This document shows, piece after piece, positions 1 through 9,259 of a stretch of DNA of 64,000 nucleotides. Source of the DNA: Streptomyces seoulensis. GTDB taxonomy: Bacteria; Actinomycetota; Actinomycetes; Streptomycetales; Streptomycetaceae. Position 1 is the first letter of the stretch; each line of letters opens with the position of its first letter. The stretch spans positions 6,714,353-6,778,352 of the forward strand of contig CP054936.1 of NCBI GenBank assembly GCA_013364255.1. Direction: 5' to 3'. A program made the position numbers and the translations under genes. Under the pieces are notes generated by a model that was not told where the DNA came from, did not search any database, and worked only from the letters and a program-made list of their open reading frames with translations.

Positions 1-1
1 G

Positions 2-850
2 CGGCTGGTCGGCCACCCGGACGTGGCCATGACCTCCTTCACCGGCTCCACCGCCGTCGGCAAGCGGGTCGCCGAGGTCGCCACCGCCACCGTCAAGCGC
101 CTGCACCTGGAGCTGGGCGGCAAGGCGCCGTTCGTCGTCTTCGACGACGCCGACCTGGAGGCCGCCGTCCACGGCGCGGTCGCCGGCGCGCTCATCAACA
201 CCGGCCAGGACTGCACCGCCGCCACCCGCGCCTACGTGCAGCGCCCCCTGTACGAGGCGTTCGTCGAGCGCACCGCCGCCCTGATGGAGACCGTCCGCCT
301 CGGCGACCCGTTCGCCCCCGGCACCGACCTCGGCCCGCTGATCTCGCACGCCCAGCGCGACCGCGTCGCCGGGTTCGTGGACCGGGCCCGCGGCTACGCC
401 CGCGTGGTCACCGGCGGCGAGGCCCCGGGCGGAGAGCTGAAGGACGGCGCCTACTACCGCCCGACGCTGATCGCGGACGCCCCCCAGGACAGCGAGATCG
501 TCCAGTCCGAGATCTTCGGTCCCGTCCTCGCCGTACTGCCCTTCGACGGCGACGACGAGGGGATCCGGCTCGCCAACGACACGCCGTACGGTCTGGCCGC
601 CTCCGCCTGGAGCCGTGACGTCTACCGCGCCAACCGGGCCACCCGGGAGATCAAGGCGGGCTGCGTCTGGGTCAACGACCACATCCCGATCATCAGCGAG
701 ATGCCGCACGGCGGGCACAAGCAGTCCGGCTTCGGCAAGGACATGTCGGCGTACTCGTTCGAGGAGTACACACAGATCAAGCACGTCATGTTCGACAACA
801 CCGCGGTGCCCCGCAAGGACTGGCACCGCACCGTCTTCGGGGACCGATAG
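2..850 (+). CDS. Aminobutyraldehyde-type aldehyde dehydrogenase, 5' end missing
   Basis: C-terminal part (about 282 residues) of an NAD-dependent aldehyde dehydrogenase. The frame is open to the left edge, so the true start lies outside the window and the GTG at 23 is internal. Visible are the catalytic Glu in LELGGKAP and the nucleophile Cys in NTGQDCTAA. The C-terminal block WVNDHIPIISEMPHGGHKQS resembles the YdcW/PatD gamma-aminobutyraldehyde dehydrogenases. This fits its position 49 bp before a polyamine ABC importer and upstream of an amine oxidoreductase. The expected reaction is oxidation of 4-aminobutanal to GABA in putrescine breakdown. The family call is secure. The substrate is inferred from motif and context, and a betaine-aldehyde-type activity cannot be excluded. 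Confidence 0.9.
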   Translation, partial: RLVGHPDVAMTSFTGSTAVGKRVAEVATATVKRLHLELGGKAPFVVFDDADLEAAVHGAVAGALINTGQDCTAATRAYVQRPLYEAFVERTAALMETVRLGDPFAPGTDLGPLISHAQRDRVAGFVDRARGYARVVTGGEAPGGELKDGAYYRPTLIADAPQDSEIVQSEIFGPVLAVLPFDGDDEGIRLANDTPYGLAASAWSRDVYRANRATREIKAGCVWVNDHIPIISEMPHGGHKQSGFGKDMSAYSFEEYTQIKHVMFDNTAVPRKDWHRTVFGDR

Positions 851-899
851 CACACCGGCCGTCCGACCAGGCCGACCCCTCCCGAAAGGGCACCAGCGC

Positions 900-2147
900 A
901 TGGAGCAGTACGAGCCCGACCGCCCGCCCCAGGCCCCGCCGCGCACCGCCGGGCGCGGCCCGACCGGCGGCAGGACCGCCCTCACCCGCCGGTCGCTGCT
1001 GCGGGCCGGCGCGGGCGGCGCGCTCGCCGTCGGCGGACTCGGGGCGCTCAGCGCCTGCGGGATCCCCGCGGCCGGCAGGACGCAGGGCGGCACCGCGACC
1101 GAGGACCACTCGGCCGAGGAGAAGACCGTGAACTTCTCCAACTGGCCCGAGTACATCGACGTGGACGACAGCGGCAAGCACCACCCGACCCTGGAGGCGT
1201 TCACCAGGAGCACCGGCGTCCAGGTCAAGTACACCGAGGACATCAACGACAACAACGAGTTCTTCGGCAAGATCAAGCCGCAGCTCGCCGCCGGCCAGGA
1301 CACCGGCCGCGACATCATCGTCCTCACCGACTGGCTGGCCGCCCGGGTGATCCGGCTGGGCTGGGTGCAGAAACTCGACCCGGCCAACCTGCCGCACGCC
1401 TTCGCCAACCTCTCCGCCCAGTTCCGCAGCCCCGACTGGGACCCCGGCCACGCCTACGGCTATCCCTGGCAGGGCGTCTCCACCGTCATCGCCTTCAACA
1501 AGAAGGCCCTCGACGGCGTCGAGGTGAAGTCGGTCTCCGACCTGCTCGACAACCCGAAGCTGAGGGGCCGGGTCGGCTTCCTCCAGGAGATGCGCGACAG
1601 CATCGGCATGACCCTGCTCGACATGGGCAAGGACCCGGCCAAGGTCACCGACGACGACTACGACGCGGCCCTCGCCCGCCTCCAGAAGGCGGTCGACAAG
1701 GGCCAGATCCGCCGCTTCACCGGCAACGACTACACCTCCGACCTCAGCAAGGGCGACCTGGCCGCCTGCGTCGCCTGGGGCGGCGACGTCGTCCAGCTCA
1801 AGGCCGACAACCCGGCCATCGACTACGTCATCCCGGCCGGCGGCTACATGACCTCCACCGACGTCATGCTGGTCCCCAACAAGGCCCGTCACAAGACCAA
1901 CGCCGAGCGGCTGATCGACTTCTACTACCGGCCCGAGCAGGCGGCCGCGCTCGCCGCGTACGTCAACTACGTGTCTCCCGTCGACGGTGTCCGGCCCTAC
2001 CTTGCGAAGATCGACGCGTCGGCGGCCGACAACCCGCTGATCGTCCCCACCAAGGACACGGCAGCCAGGTCCCACTCCTTCCGCGCCCTCGGCGAGAAGG
2101 AAGAGACGGCCTACGAAGAGAAGTTCGCGAAGCTCACAGGGGCGTGA
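900..2147 (+). CDS. potD: Polyamine ABC transporter substrate-binding lipoprotein (PotD/PotF-like)
   Basis: Extracellular solute-binding protein of 415 residues that would capture spermidine or putrescine for the PotABC importer encoded next. The N-terminus has a twin-arginine stretch (TRRSLLRAG), a hydrophobic run and a lipobox ending LSAC, so it looks like a Tat-exported lipoprotein. This is common in Streptomyces. The mature part begins near NFSNWPEYID, typical of PotD-like proteins. The ATG at 900 is chosen over longer upstream options because it follows a purine-rich GAAAGGG Shine-Dalgarno and leaves a proper signal peptide. Its stop overlaps the GTG of the ATPase gene, implying translational coupling. 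Polyamine specificity is family-based inference. Confidence 0.9.
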   Translation: MEQYEPDRPPQAPPRTAGRGPTGGRTALTRRSLLRAGAGGALAVGGLGALSACGIPAAGRTQGGTATEDHSAEEKTVNFSNWPEYIDVDDSGKHHPTLEAFTRSTGVQVKYTEDINDNNEFFGKIKPQLAAGQDTGRDIIVLTDWLAARVIRLGWVQKLDPANLPHAFANLSAQFRSPDWDPGHAYGYPWQGVSTVIAFNKKALDGVEVKSVSDLLDNPKLRGRVGFLQEMRDSIGMTLLDMGKDPAKVTDDDYDAALARLQKAVDKGQIRRFTGNDYTSDLSKGDLAACVAWGGDVVQLKADNPAIDYVIPAGGYMTSTDVMLVPNKARHKTNAERLIDFYYRPEQAAALAAYVNYVSPVDGVRPYLAKIDASAADNPLIVPTKDTAARSHSFRALGEKEETAYEEKFAKLTGA

Positions 2148-3310
2148 CGACCATGAACACGACGACAGACAACAGCGGCGACGTCCGCCTCACCCAGATC
2201 GGCAAGCGCTACGGCGCCTTCACCGCCGTGCACCCGCTGGACCTGACCGTGCCGCAGGGCTCCTTCTTCGCCCTGCTCGGCGCCTCCGGCTGCGGCAAGA
2301 CCACCACCCTGCGCATGATCGCCGGCCTGGAGGAGCCCAGCCAGGGCACCGTCCACCTCGGCGACCAGGACGTGACGCACCTGCCGCCCTACAAGCGCCC
2401 GGTGAACACCGTCTTCCAGTCCTACGCCCTCTTCCCGCACCTCGACATCTTCGAGAACGTCGCCTTCGGCCTGCGCCGGCGCGGCATCAAGAGCGTGAAG
2501 AAGCAGGTGGAGGAGATGCTCGACCTGGTCCAGCTCGGCGAGCAGGCGCGCAAGAAGCCGCACCAGCTCTCCGGCGGCCAGCAGCAGCGCGTGGCCGTGG
2601 CCCGCGCCCTGATCAACCACCCCAAGGTGCTGCTGCTGGACGAGCCGCTCGGCGCCCTCGACCTCAAGCTGCGCCGCCAGATGCAGCTGGAGCTCAAGCG
2701 CATCCAGACCGAGGTCGGCATCACCTTCGTGCACGTCACGCACGACCAGGAGGAGGCCATGACCATGGCCGACACGGTCGCCGTGATGAACGCCGGCCGG
2801 GTCGAGCAGCTCGGCTCGCCCGCCGACCTCTACGAGAACCCGCGCACCACGTTCGTCGCCAACTTCCTCGGCACCTCCAACTTCATCGAGGCCGACGTCG
2901 ACTTCAAGAGCGGCGACGAGATCGTCCTGAACGCGGGCGGCGGCAAGCTGTTCCTGCCCACGGCGCGATGTTCGGCCCAGGCCGCGGCCGGCGGGAAGGT
3001 GCTGGTGGGCGTGCGGCCGGAGAAGATCGCCCTCGCCCACGCCGACGACGCGGGCGAGATCCCCGAGGGCCGCAACCGCATCACCGGCCGCATCGCCGAC
3101 TCCAGCTTCATCGGAGTCTCCACCCAGTACGTGATCGACAGCCCGGTCTGCTCCGGCTTCGAGGTCTACGCCCAGAACGTCGACCGCGACCCGCGCCTGA
3201 CCCCCGGCGCCGAGGTCGTCCTGCACTGGAACCCGGCGCACACGTTCGGTCTCGACGCCACCCAGGCCATCGACGCCGGTGTCGAGAGTGTCGAGGAGGA
3301 CGCCGCCTGA
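2144..3310 (+). CDS. potA: Polyamine ABC transporter ATP-binding protein
   Basis: 388-residue ATPase that powers the importer. Walker A is GASGCGKT (residues 46-53). The signature LSGGQQQR, Walker [12 protein letters not shown] and switch His in [11 protein letters not shown] follow in order. The C-terminal third is a TOBE-type regulatory domain, introduced by [18 protein letters not shown], which is characteristic of PotA/CysA-type ATPases. The start is GTG, overlapping the previous stop by 4 bp; an ATG lies 9 bp further in. It ends in a TGA/ATG overlap with the first permease, so the four transport genes form a coupled operon. Confidence 0.95.
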   Translation: MTTMNTTTDNSGDVRLTQIGKRYGAFTAVHPLDLTVPQGSFFALLGASGCGKTTTLRMIAGLEEPSQGTVHLGDQDVTHLPPYKRPVNTVFQSYALFPHLDIFENVAFGLRRRGIKSVKKQVEEMLDLVQLGEQARKKPHQLSGGQQQRVAVARALINHPKVLLLDEPLGALDLKLRRQMQLELKRIQTEVGITFVHVTHDQEEAMTMADTVAVMNAGRVEQLGSPADLYENPRTTFVANFLGTSNFIEADVDFKSGDEIVLNAGGGKLFLPTARCSAQAAAGGKVLVGVRPEKIALAHADDAGEIPEGRNRITGRIADSSFIGVSTQYVIDSPVCSGFEVYAQNVDRDPRLTPGAEVVLHWNPAHTFGLDATQAIDAGVESVEEDAA

Positions 3311-4239
3311 TGTCCGCCGCCACCGAGGCGCCGCCCCCGCTCGCGCCCACCGCCCCCGAGACCAGGCCGCCGCGAAAGCGCGGCCGCCTCACCCCGTACT
3401 GGCTGCTGCTGCCCGGCATCCTGTGGCTGGTCGTCTTCTTCGCGCTGCCGCTGGTCTACCAGGCCTCCACCTCCGTGCAGACCGGCTCCCTGGAGCAGGG
3501 CTACAAGGTCACCTGGCACTTCGCGACCTACTGGGACGCGCTGTCCGAGTACTGGCCGCAGTTCGTCCGCTCGGTGCTGTACGCGGCGTCCGCGACGATC
3601 CTGTGCCTGCTGCTCGGCTATCCGCTGGCGTATCTGATCGCCTTCCGCGCCGGCCGCTGGCGCAACCTGATCATGATCCTGGTGATCGCGCCGTTCTTCA
3701 CCAGCTTCCTGATCCGCACCCTGGCCTGGAAGACGATCCTCGCCGACGGCGGCCCGGTCGTCGGCGCCCTGAACACCCTGCACGTCCTGGACGTCACCAA
3801 CTGGCTCGGCTGGACCGCGGGCGACCGGGTGCTGGCCACCCCGCTCGCGGTGGTGTGCGGACTGACGTACAACTTCCTGCCGTTCATGATCCTGCCGCTG
3901 TACACCTCGCTGGAGCGGATCGACGGGCGGCTGCACGAGGCGGCCGGCGACCTCTACGCCCGGCCCTGGACCACCTTCCGCAAGGTCACCTTCCCGCTGT
4001 CCATGCCCGGCGTGGTCTCCGGCACCCTGCTCACCTTCATCCCGGCCGCCGGCGACTACGTCAACGCCGACCTGCTCGGCTCCACCGACACCCGCATGGT
4101 CGGCAACGTCATCCAGTCGCAGTTCCTGCGGATCCTCGACTATCCGACGGCCGCCGCGCTCTCCTTCATCCTCATGGCCGCCATTCTCGCCATGGTCACC
4201 GTCTACATCCGCAGGTCCGGGACGGAGGATCTCGTCTAA
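3310..4239 (+). CDS. potB: Polyamine ABC transporter permease 1 (PotB-like)
   Basis: 309-residue inner-membrane permease. A Pro-rich cytoplasmic N-terminus precedes about six hydrophobic segments, the first being WLLLPGILWLVVFFALPLV. The EAA loop that docks onto the ATPase is visible near residue 215 as EAAGDLYARPWTTFRKV. The ATG at 3310 overlaps the potA stop by one base. A much longer open frame extends upstream but only shadows potA. It pairs with the next permease to form the channel. Confidence 0.93.
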   Translation: MSAATEAPPPLAPTAPETRPPRKRGRLTPYWLLLPGILWLVVFFALPLVYQASTSVQTGSLEQGYKVTWHFATYWDALSEYWPQFVRSVLYAASATILCLLLGYPLAYLIAFRAGRWRNLIMILVIAPFFTSFLIRTLAWKTILADGGPVVGALNTLHVLDVTNWLGWTAGDRVLATPLAVVCGLTYNFLPFMILPLYTSLERIDGRLHEAAGDLYARPWTTFRKVTFPLSMPGVVSGTLLTFIPAAGDYVNADLLGSTDTRMVGNVIQSQFLRILDYPTAAALSFILMAAILAMVTVYIRRSGTEDLV

Positions 4240-5040
4240 ATGCCCTTCGTCAACTGGCTCAAGCGCCGCCTCGTCGTCATTGCCGGACTCATCACGCTCG
4301 GTTATCTGCTGCTGCCGAACGTCGTCGTCACGGTGTTCTCCTTCAACAAGCCCAAGGGCCGCTTCAATTACGAGTGGCAGCAATTCTCCACCGACGCCTG
4401 GAAGGACCCGTGCGGCGTCGCCGGAATGTGCGGCTCGCTCTCGCTCAGCCTCCAGATCGCCGTCTGGGCGACCCTGGGCGCCACCGTGCTGGGCACGATG
4501 ATCGCCTTCGCGCTGGTCCGCTACCGCTTCCGCGCCCGCGGCGCCGTGAACTCGCTGATCTTCCTGCCGATGGCGATGCCCGAGGTCGTCATGGCCGCCT
4601 CGCTGCTCACCCTGTTCCTCAACATGGGCGCCCAGCTGGGCTTCTGGACCATCCTCATCGCCCACATCATGTTCTGCCTCAGCTTCGTCGTCACCGCCGT
4701 CAAGGCACGGGTGATGTCGATGGACCCGAGGCTGGAGCAGGCCGCGCAGGACCTCTACGCCGGCCCGCTGCAGACCTTCCTCCGGGTCACCCTGCCCATC
4801 GCGGCGCCCGGAATCGCCGCGGGCGCGCTGCTCGCCTTCGCGCTCTCCTTCGACGATTTCATCATCACCAATTTCAACGCCGGTTCCACCGTCACCTTCC
4901 CGATGTTCGTGTGGGGCTCGGCGCAGCGCGGCACACCCGTCCAGATCAACGTGATCGGAACGGCCATGTTCGTCGTCGCCGTACTGTTCGTGCTGACCTC
5001 CATGGCGATCTCGAATCGCCGTAACAAGCAAAAGGCATGA
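4240..5040 (+). CDS. potC: Polyamine ABC transporter permease 2 (PotC-like)
   Basis: 266-residue second permease subunit, starting directly after the potB stop with no gap. Six hydrophobic segments are apparent, and the EAA loop reads EQAAQDLYAGPLQTFLRV. Its size and motif placement match PotC/PotI. Together with potB and potA it would import polyamines delivered by the lipoprotein. The oxidoreductase gene follows after 29 bp and is probably in the same transcript. Confidence 0.93.
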   Translation: MPFVNWLKRRLVVIAGLITLGYLLLPNVVVTVFSFNKPKGRFNYEWQQFSTDAWKDPCGVAGMCGSLSLSLQIAVWATLGATVLGTMIAFALVRYRFRARGAVNSLIFLPMAMPEVVMAASLLTLFLNMGAQLGFWTILIAHIMFCLSFVVTAVKARVMSMDPRLEQAAQDLYAGPLQTFLRVTLPIAAPGIAAGALLAFALSFDDFIITNFNAGSTVTFPMFVWGSAQRGTPVQINVIGTAMFVVAVLFVLTSMAISNRRNKQKA

Positions 5041-5069
5041 CCGTCATAACTCTGTAGGGAGTTGAAATC

Positions 5070-6488
5070 ATGGCCCCTGGCGCCATGACCCGTTGGACCA
5101 CGTCACTTTCCGAAGCGCAGCCGGTCGCGTACTGGCTGGACGACCCCGGCAGGCCCCGCCCCGAGCCCGCCCTGACCGGCGCCGAGACCTGCGACCTGCT
5201 GGTGGTCGGCGGCGGCTACAGCGGACTGTGGACCGCGCTGATCGCCAAGGAGCGCGACCCGGCCACGGACGTGGTGCTGGTGGAGGGACGTGAGGCGGGC
5301 TGGGCCGCCTCCGGCCGCAACGGCGGCTTCTGCGCCGCCTCCCTCACCCACGGCCTGTCCAACGGACTCACCCGCTGGCCCGCGGAGATCCACAAGCTGG
5401 AGGAGTTGGGCGCCCGCAACCTCGACGCCATCGAGAAGGCGGTCGCCCGGCACGGCATCGACTGCGAGTTCGAGCGCACCGGCGAGATCGACGTCGCCAC
5501 CGAGCCGTACCAGGCACGGGAGCTGGAGGAGTGGCACACCGAGCTGGCGGCCAAGGGGCTGGCTGAGGGCCTGGAGTTCCTCGACCGGGACGCGGTGCGC
5601 GAGCAGGTCGCCTCGCCCACCTTCGAGGCCGGGCTGTGGGACCGACGGGGCGTGGCCATGCTGCACCCGGCCAAGCTCGCCTGGGGCCTGAAGCAGGCCT
5701 GCCTGCGCCTCGGGGTGCGGATCTACGAGCACACCCCGGCCCTCGCCCTCAAGCCGTACGGCGCCGGCATGGCCGTCCGCACCCCCTACGGGCACATCCG
5801 CGCCCGCCAGGTCGCCCTGGGCACCAACATCTTCCCCAGCCTGGTCAAGCGGGTGCGCTCCTATACGGTGCCGGTCTACGACTACGCGATGATGACCGAG
5901 CCGCTCACCGCCGGCCAGCTGGCGTCGATCGGCTGGCAGAACCGCCAGGGCCTCGGCGACTCGGCCAACCAGTTCCACTACTTCCGGCTCTCCGCCGACA
6001 ACCGGATCCTGTGGGGCGGCTATGACGCGGTCTACCCCTACGGCGGCCGGGTGCGCGCCGAGTACGACGACCGCCCGGAGACGTACGCCAAGCTCGCCGG
6101 GCACTTCTTCACCTGCTTCCCGCAGCTGGAGGGGGTGCGCTTCACGCACACCTGGGGCGGCGCGATCGACACCTGCTCGCGCTTCTCGGCGTTCTTCGGC
6201 ACCGCCCACCAGAACAAGGTCGCCTACGCCGCGGGCTACACCGGCCTCGGAGTCGGCGCGACCCGCTTCGGCGCCGAGGTGATGCTCGACCTGCTGTCGG
6301 GCGAGCGCACCGAGCGCACCGAGCTGGAGATGGTCCGCAAGAAGCCGCTGCCCTTCCCGCCCGAGCCGTTCGCCTGGACCGGCATCGCGCTCACCAAGTG
6401 GTCGCTGGCCAGGGCCGACGCGCACGGCGGGCGGCGCAACCTGTGGCTGCGGACGATGGACAAGCTGGGGCTCGGCTTCGACAGCTGA
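5070..6488 (+). CDS. FAD-dependent amine oxidoreductase, PuuB-like (DAO family)
   Basis: 472-residue flavoprotein of the D-amino acid oxidase fold. The ADP-binding motif is VVGGGYSGLW (GGGYSG at residues 47-52). It is followed by a charged ribose-binding position (VEGREAGWAASGRNGGF), the usual FAD/substrate signature of gamma-glutamylputrescine oxidoreductases. A C-terminal FAD contact lies near GYTGLGVGATRFGAE. It sits at the end of the polyamine import operon, so a role in oxidising putrescine or a glutamylated derivative to the aldehyde used by the first gene is likely. The ATG at 5070 has a GTAGGGAG ribosome site; ATG at 5085 is an alternative. The exact substrate is inferred. Confidence 0.88.
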   Translation: MAPGAMTRWTTSLSEAQPVAYWLDDPGRPRPEPALTGAETCDLLVVGGGYSGLWTALIAKERDPATDVVLVEGREAGWAASGRNGGFCAASLTHGLSNGLTRWPAEIHKLEELGARNLDAIEKAVARHGIDCEFERTGEIDVATEPYQARELEEWHTELAAKGLAEGLEFLDRDAVREQVASPTFEAGLWDRRGVAMLHPAKLAWGLKQACLRLGVRIYEHTPALALKPYGAGMAVRTPYGHIRARQVALGTNIFPSLVKRVRSYTVPVYDYAMMTEPLTAGQLASIGWQNRQGLGDSANQFHYFRLSADNRILWGGYDAVYPYGGRVRAEYDDRPETYAKLAGHFFTCFPQLEGVRFTHTWGGAIDTCSRFSAFFGTAHQNKVAYAAGYTGLGVGATRFGAEVMLDLLSGERTERTELEMVRKKPLPFPPEPFAWTGIALTKWSLARADAHGGRRNLWLRTMDKLGLGFDS

Positions 6489-6523
6489 CGCGGCAGGTAC
6501 GGAGGCGGGCGCCGCCACAGGTC

Positions 6524-6552
6524 TTGACAACCCAATTGGTCTGGACCAAATT
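6524..6552 (+). promoter_or_regulatory. Chitinase promoter with DasR-type (dre) operator
   Basis: A good -35 box TTGACA occurs at 6524-6529. Immediately downstream, where the spacer and -10 region should lie, is the inverted repeat TTGGTC-TG-GACCAA (6536-6549), perfect except for the central pair. It closely matches the Streptomyces dre consensus (ACTGGTCTAGACCACT, from memory) bound by the GntR-family repressor DasR, which controls chitin and N-acetylglucosamine genes. The next gene is a chitinase 44 bp downstream. The position suggests promoter occlusion, relieved by glucosamine-6-phosphate. Confidence 0.8.
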
Positions 6553-6595
6553 GTGCGGCGCCCACCCTCCAATTTCCCCCTGCCCGGAGGCACTT

Positions 6596-8437
6596 GTGGT
6601 TCCCGAGGTTCGCGACAGATCCAGAACGGCCAGGCGACGGCTGCTCGCCGCGCTCACCGCCACGCTCCTGGCCGCCCCCGGCCTCACCGCCCTGTCGACC
6701 ACCGCCCGGGCGGCCGACGCGGACCTCGCCCGCAACGGCGGCTTCGAATCCGGCCTCGACGGCTGGACCTGCACGGCCGGCAAGGCCGTGACCAGCCCCG
6801 TGCGCACCGGCACGGCCGCGCTCCAGGCCACCCCGGCCGGCAGCGACAACGCGCAGTGCTCGCAGACCGTCGCCGTGCAGCCCAACGCGCAGTACACGCT
6901 GTCCGGCTGGGTGCGCGGCTCGTACGTCTACCTCGGCGCGAGCGGCACCGGCACCACCGACGGCTACAGCTGGACCCAGTCCGCCGCCGACTGGCAGCAG
7001 CTGACCACCACCTTCAAGACCGGCGCGAACACCACCCAGGTCACGATCTACACGCACGGCTGGTACGGCACCGGCGCCTACTACGCCGACGACGTCTCCC
7101 TCACCGGCCCCGGCGGCGGCACCACCCAGCAGCCGCCCGCCGCGCCCGCCGGCCTGAAGACCGGCACCGTCACCGCCACCAGCGTGGCCCTGTCCTGGTC
7201 GGCGGCGACCGGCGCGACGAGCTACGCGGTCTACCGCGACGGCGCCAAGGTCCAGACGGTGACCGGCACGTCGGCCACCGTCACCGGCCTGACCGCCGCC
7301 ACCGCCTACGGCTTCCAGGTCAGCGCGGTCAACGCGGCGGGGGAGTCCGCCAGGTCGGCGGCGGTGACGGCGACGACCGCCGCTGACCCGGGCAACCCGG
7401 GCGGCGGGGGCGGCACTTCCGGCCTGCCCGCCCACGCCCTGGTCGGCTACCTGCACGCCAGCTTCGCCAACGGCTCCGGCTACACCCGCATGGCCGACGT
7501 CCCCGACAGCTGGGACGTCATCGACCTGGCCTTCGGCGAGCCGACCTCGGTCACCTCCGGCGACATCCGCTTCACCCGCTGCCCGGTCACCGAGTGCCCG
7601 AACGTGGAGAGCGACGCCGACTTCAAGGCCGCCATCAAGGCCAAGCAGGCGGCCGGCAAGAAGGTCCTCATCTCCATCGGCGGCCAGAACGGCCAGGTCC
7701 AGCTGACCACGACGGCCGCGCGGGACACCTTCGTCTCCTCCGTCTCCAAGATCATCGACGAGTACGGTCTGGACGGCCTCGACATCGACTTCGAGGGCCA
7801 CTCGCTGTCCCTGAACACGGGCGACACCGACTTCCGGAACCCGACCACGCCGGTGATCGTCAACTTGATCTCGGCGATCAAGACCCTCAAGGCCAAGTAC
7901 GGCTCGAAGTTCGTGCTGACGATGGCCCCGGAGACCTTCTTCGTCCAGATGGGCTACCAGTACTACGGCAGCGGCAAGTGGGGCGGCCAGGACCCGCGCT
8001 GCGGCGCCTACCTCCCGGTGATCTATGCCCTGCGCGACGACCTGACCCTGCTGCACGTCCAGGACTACAACTCGGGCTCGATCATGGGCCTGGACAACCA
8101 GTACCACTCCATGGGCGGCGCGGACTTCCACATCGCGATGACCGACATGCTGCTGACCGGCTTCCCGGTGGCCGGCGACACCGGCAACGTGTTCCCGGCG
8201 CTCCGCCCCGACCAGGTCGCCATCGGCATGCCGGCCTCCACCCAGGCGGGCAACGGCTACGTCGCGCCCGCCGAGGTCACCAAGACCCTGGACTGCCTGA
8301 CGAAGAAGACCAACTGCGGTTCCTACGCCACCCACGGCGCCTGGCCGGCCCTGCGCGGCCTGATGACCTGGTCGGTCAACTGGGACCGGTTCGGCGGCTG
8401 GCAGTTCCAGAACACGTTCGACTCGTACTTCGGCTGA
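6596..8437 (+). CDS. Secreted chitinase, GH18 with carbohydrate-binding and FN3 domains
   Basis: 613-residue extracellular enzyme that hydrolyses chitin. In order it has a basic signal peptide ending near ARA (residue 40), a carbohydrate-binding module of the CBM4/9-16 type (about 42-178), a fibronectin type III domain (about 182-265), a short Gly-rich linker and a GH18 barrel. The catalytic motif DGLDIDFE spans residues 393-400, with E400 the proton donor. The GTG at 6596 follows a CGGAGG ribosome site; frames further upstream overlap the promoter. This domain order and genome position fit the S. coelicolor ChiA/ChiB class. The upstream DasR-like site suggests induction by chitin products. 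Its 3' end overlaps the convergent phosphatase gene. Confidence 0.95.
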   Translation: MVPEVRDRSRTARRRLLAALTATLLAAPGLTALSTTARAADADLARNGGFESGLDGWTCTAGKAVTSPVRTGTAALQATPAGSDNAQCSQTVAVQPNAQYTLSGWVRGSYVYLGASGTGTTDGYSWTQSAADWQQLTTTFKTGANTTQVTIYTHGWYGTGAYYADDVSLTGPGGGTTQQPPAAPAGLKTGTVTATSVALSWSAATGATSYAVYRDGAKVQTVTGTSATVTGLTAATAYGFQVSAVNAAGESARSAAVTATTAADPGNPGGGGGTSGLPAHALVGYLHASFANGSGYTRMADVPDSWDVIDLAFGEPTSVTSGDIRFTRCPVTECPNVESDADFKAAIKAKQAAGKKVLISIGGQNGQVQLTTTAARDTFVSSVSKIIDEYGLDGLDIDFEGHSLSLNTGDTDFRNPTTPVIVNLISAIKTLKAKYGSKFVLTMAPETFFVQMGYQYYGSGKWGGQDPRCGAYLPVIYALRDDLTLLHVQDYNSGSIMGLDNQYHSMGGADFHIAMTDMLLTGFPVAGDTGNVFPALRPDQVAIGMPASTQAGNGYVAPAEVTKTLDCLTKKTNCGSYATHGAWPALRGLMTWSVNWDRFGGWQFQNTFDSYFG

Positions 8438-9122
8438 GCCGCCGCAGCACCAGCCCCAGGCAGGTCAGCAGCACGGCGCACAGACACCAGCTGGCCGCCA
8501 CGTCCAGCGGCCAGTGGTAACCGCGCCGCACCAGCCCGTACGAGACCGCCAGCACCAGCGCGGCGCAGACCCCCACGGCGACGCGCCGCGCGAGCGCCGA
8601 CCGCAGCCACGGAAGGAGCACCAGCACCGCGCCCCCGTAGGCGACCGCCGCGGTGGCGGTGTGCCCCGAGGGGTAGTACCCGGTGCCGGGCGGCACGGCG
8701 GAGGTGCCGTGCCGCCCGGCCCATTCCTTGACGGGCACGACGAACGCGGGCAGCACGGCCATGAGCACGGCCGCCGCCAGCGGCGCCGCCCACCAGCGCA
8801 CCACCCCCGCCCCGCGCGCCCGCCAGGCGGCGTACCCGAGCACCATGACCAGCACCGGCACCGCGACCTGCACGTTCCCGAGGTCGGAGAGCAGCTCGGA
8901 GGCGCGGTCGGGCTCCACCAGCGCACGGCTGAGCCGCCGGTCCGCGCCGAGCAGCGGCCCGTCGTCGACGACCTGCCAGGTGATGAGGGCGAAGAGGACG
9001 GCGGGCAGCCCGACGAGCACGGCGGCCGCCGGACCTCCCCAGCCCCGCCGCGCCGGGGCGGGGCGCGCCGCGTCCCGGGCGGCGGGCGCGTGCCGATGAT
9101 GCTGATCTCGCGAGGCCGACAT
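8376..9122 (-). CDS. PAP2-superfamily membrane phosphatase
   Basis: 248-residue integral membrane protein with about five to six hydrophobic segments. It carries all three PAP2 motifs: KEWAGRHG (motif 1), GYYPSGHTA (motif 2) and SYGLVRRGYHWPLDVAAS (motif 3, with the catalytic His-Asp pair). Members dephosphorylate phosphatidic acid, undecaprenyl pyrophosphate or similar lipids at the outer face. The ATG at 9122 follows GGGAAG and starts the His-rich cytoplasmic leader MSASRDQHH; an in-frame start further upstream is possible. Its last 62 bp run into the 3' end of the chitinase gene on the other strand. Its tail is an Arg/Ser-rich stretch probably constrained by that overlap. Confidence 0.88.
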   Translation of the reverse strand: MSASRDQHHRHAPAARDAARPAPARRGWGGPAAAVLVGLPAVLFALITWQVVDDGPLLGADRRLSRALVEPDRASELLSDLGNVQVAVPVLVMVLGYAAWRARGAGVVRWWAAPLAAAVLMAVLPAFVVPVKEWAGRHGTSAVPPGTGYYPSGHTATAAVAYGGAVLVLLPWLRSALARRVAVGVCAALVLAVSYGLVRRGYHWPLDVAASWCLCAVLLTCLGLVLRRLSRSTSRTCSGTASRRTGPS

Positions 9123-9259
9123 GCCGTACAGCTTCCCAGCCCGGCACGCCATGGCCCGTGACGGGGGAACTCCGGGTGCAACCGGGCCCGCCTCTTCGGG
9201 CACGCGTCGTGCCCCGAGGCTTACTGACCCGGCGCTGTCGCCATGTTTAAAGTCCGGGA

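Noticed and set aside
6398-6595. Longer chitinase start
   Set aside because: It would overlap the oxidoreductase 3' end and the promoter/operator; the GTG at 6596 gives a proper signal peptide and ribosome site.
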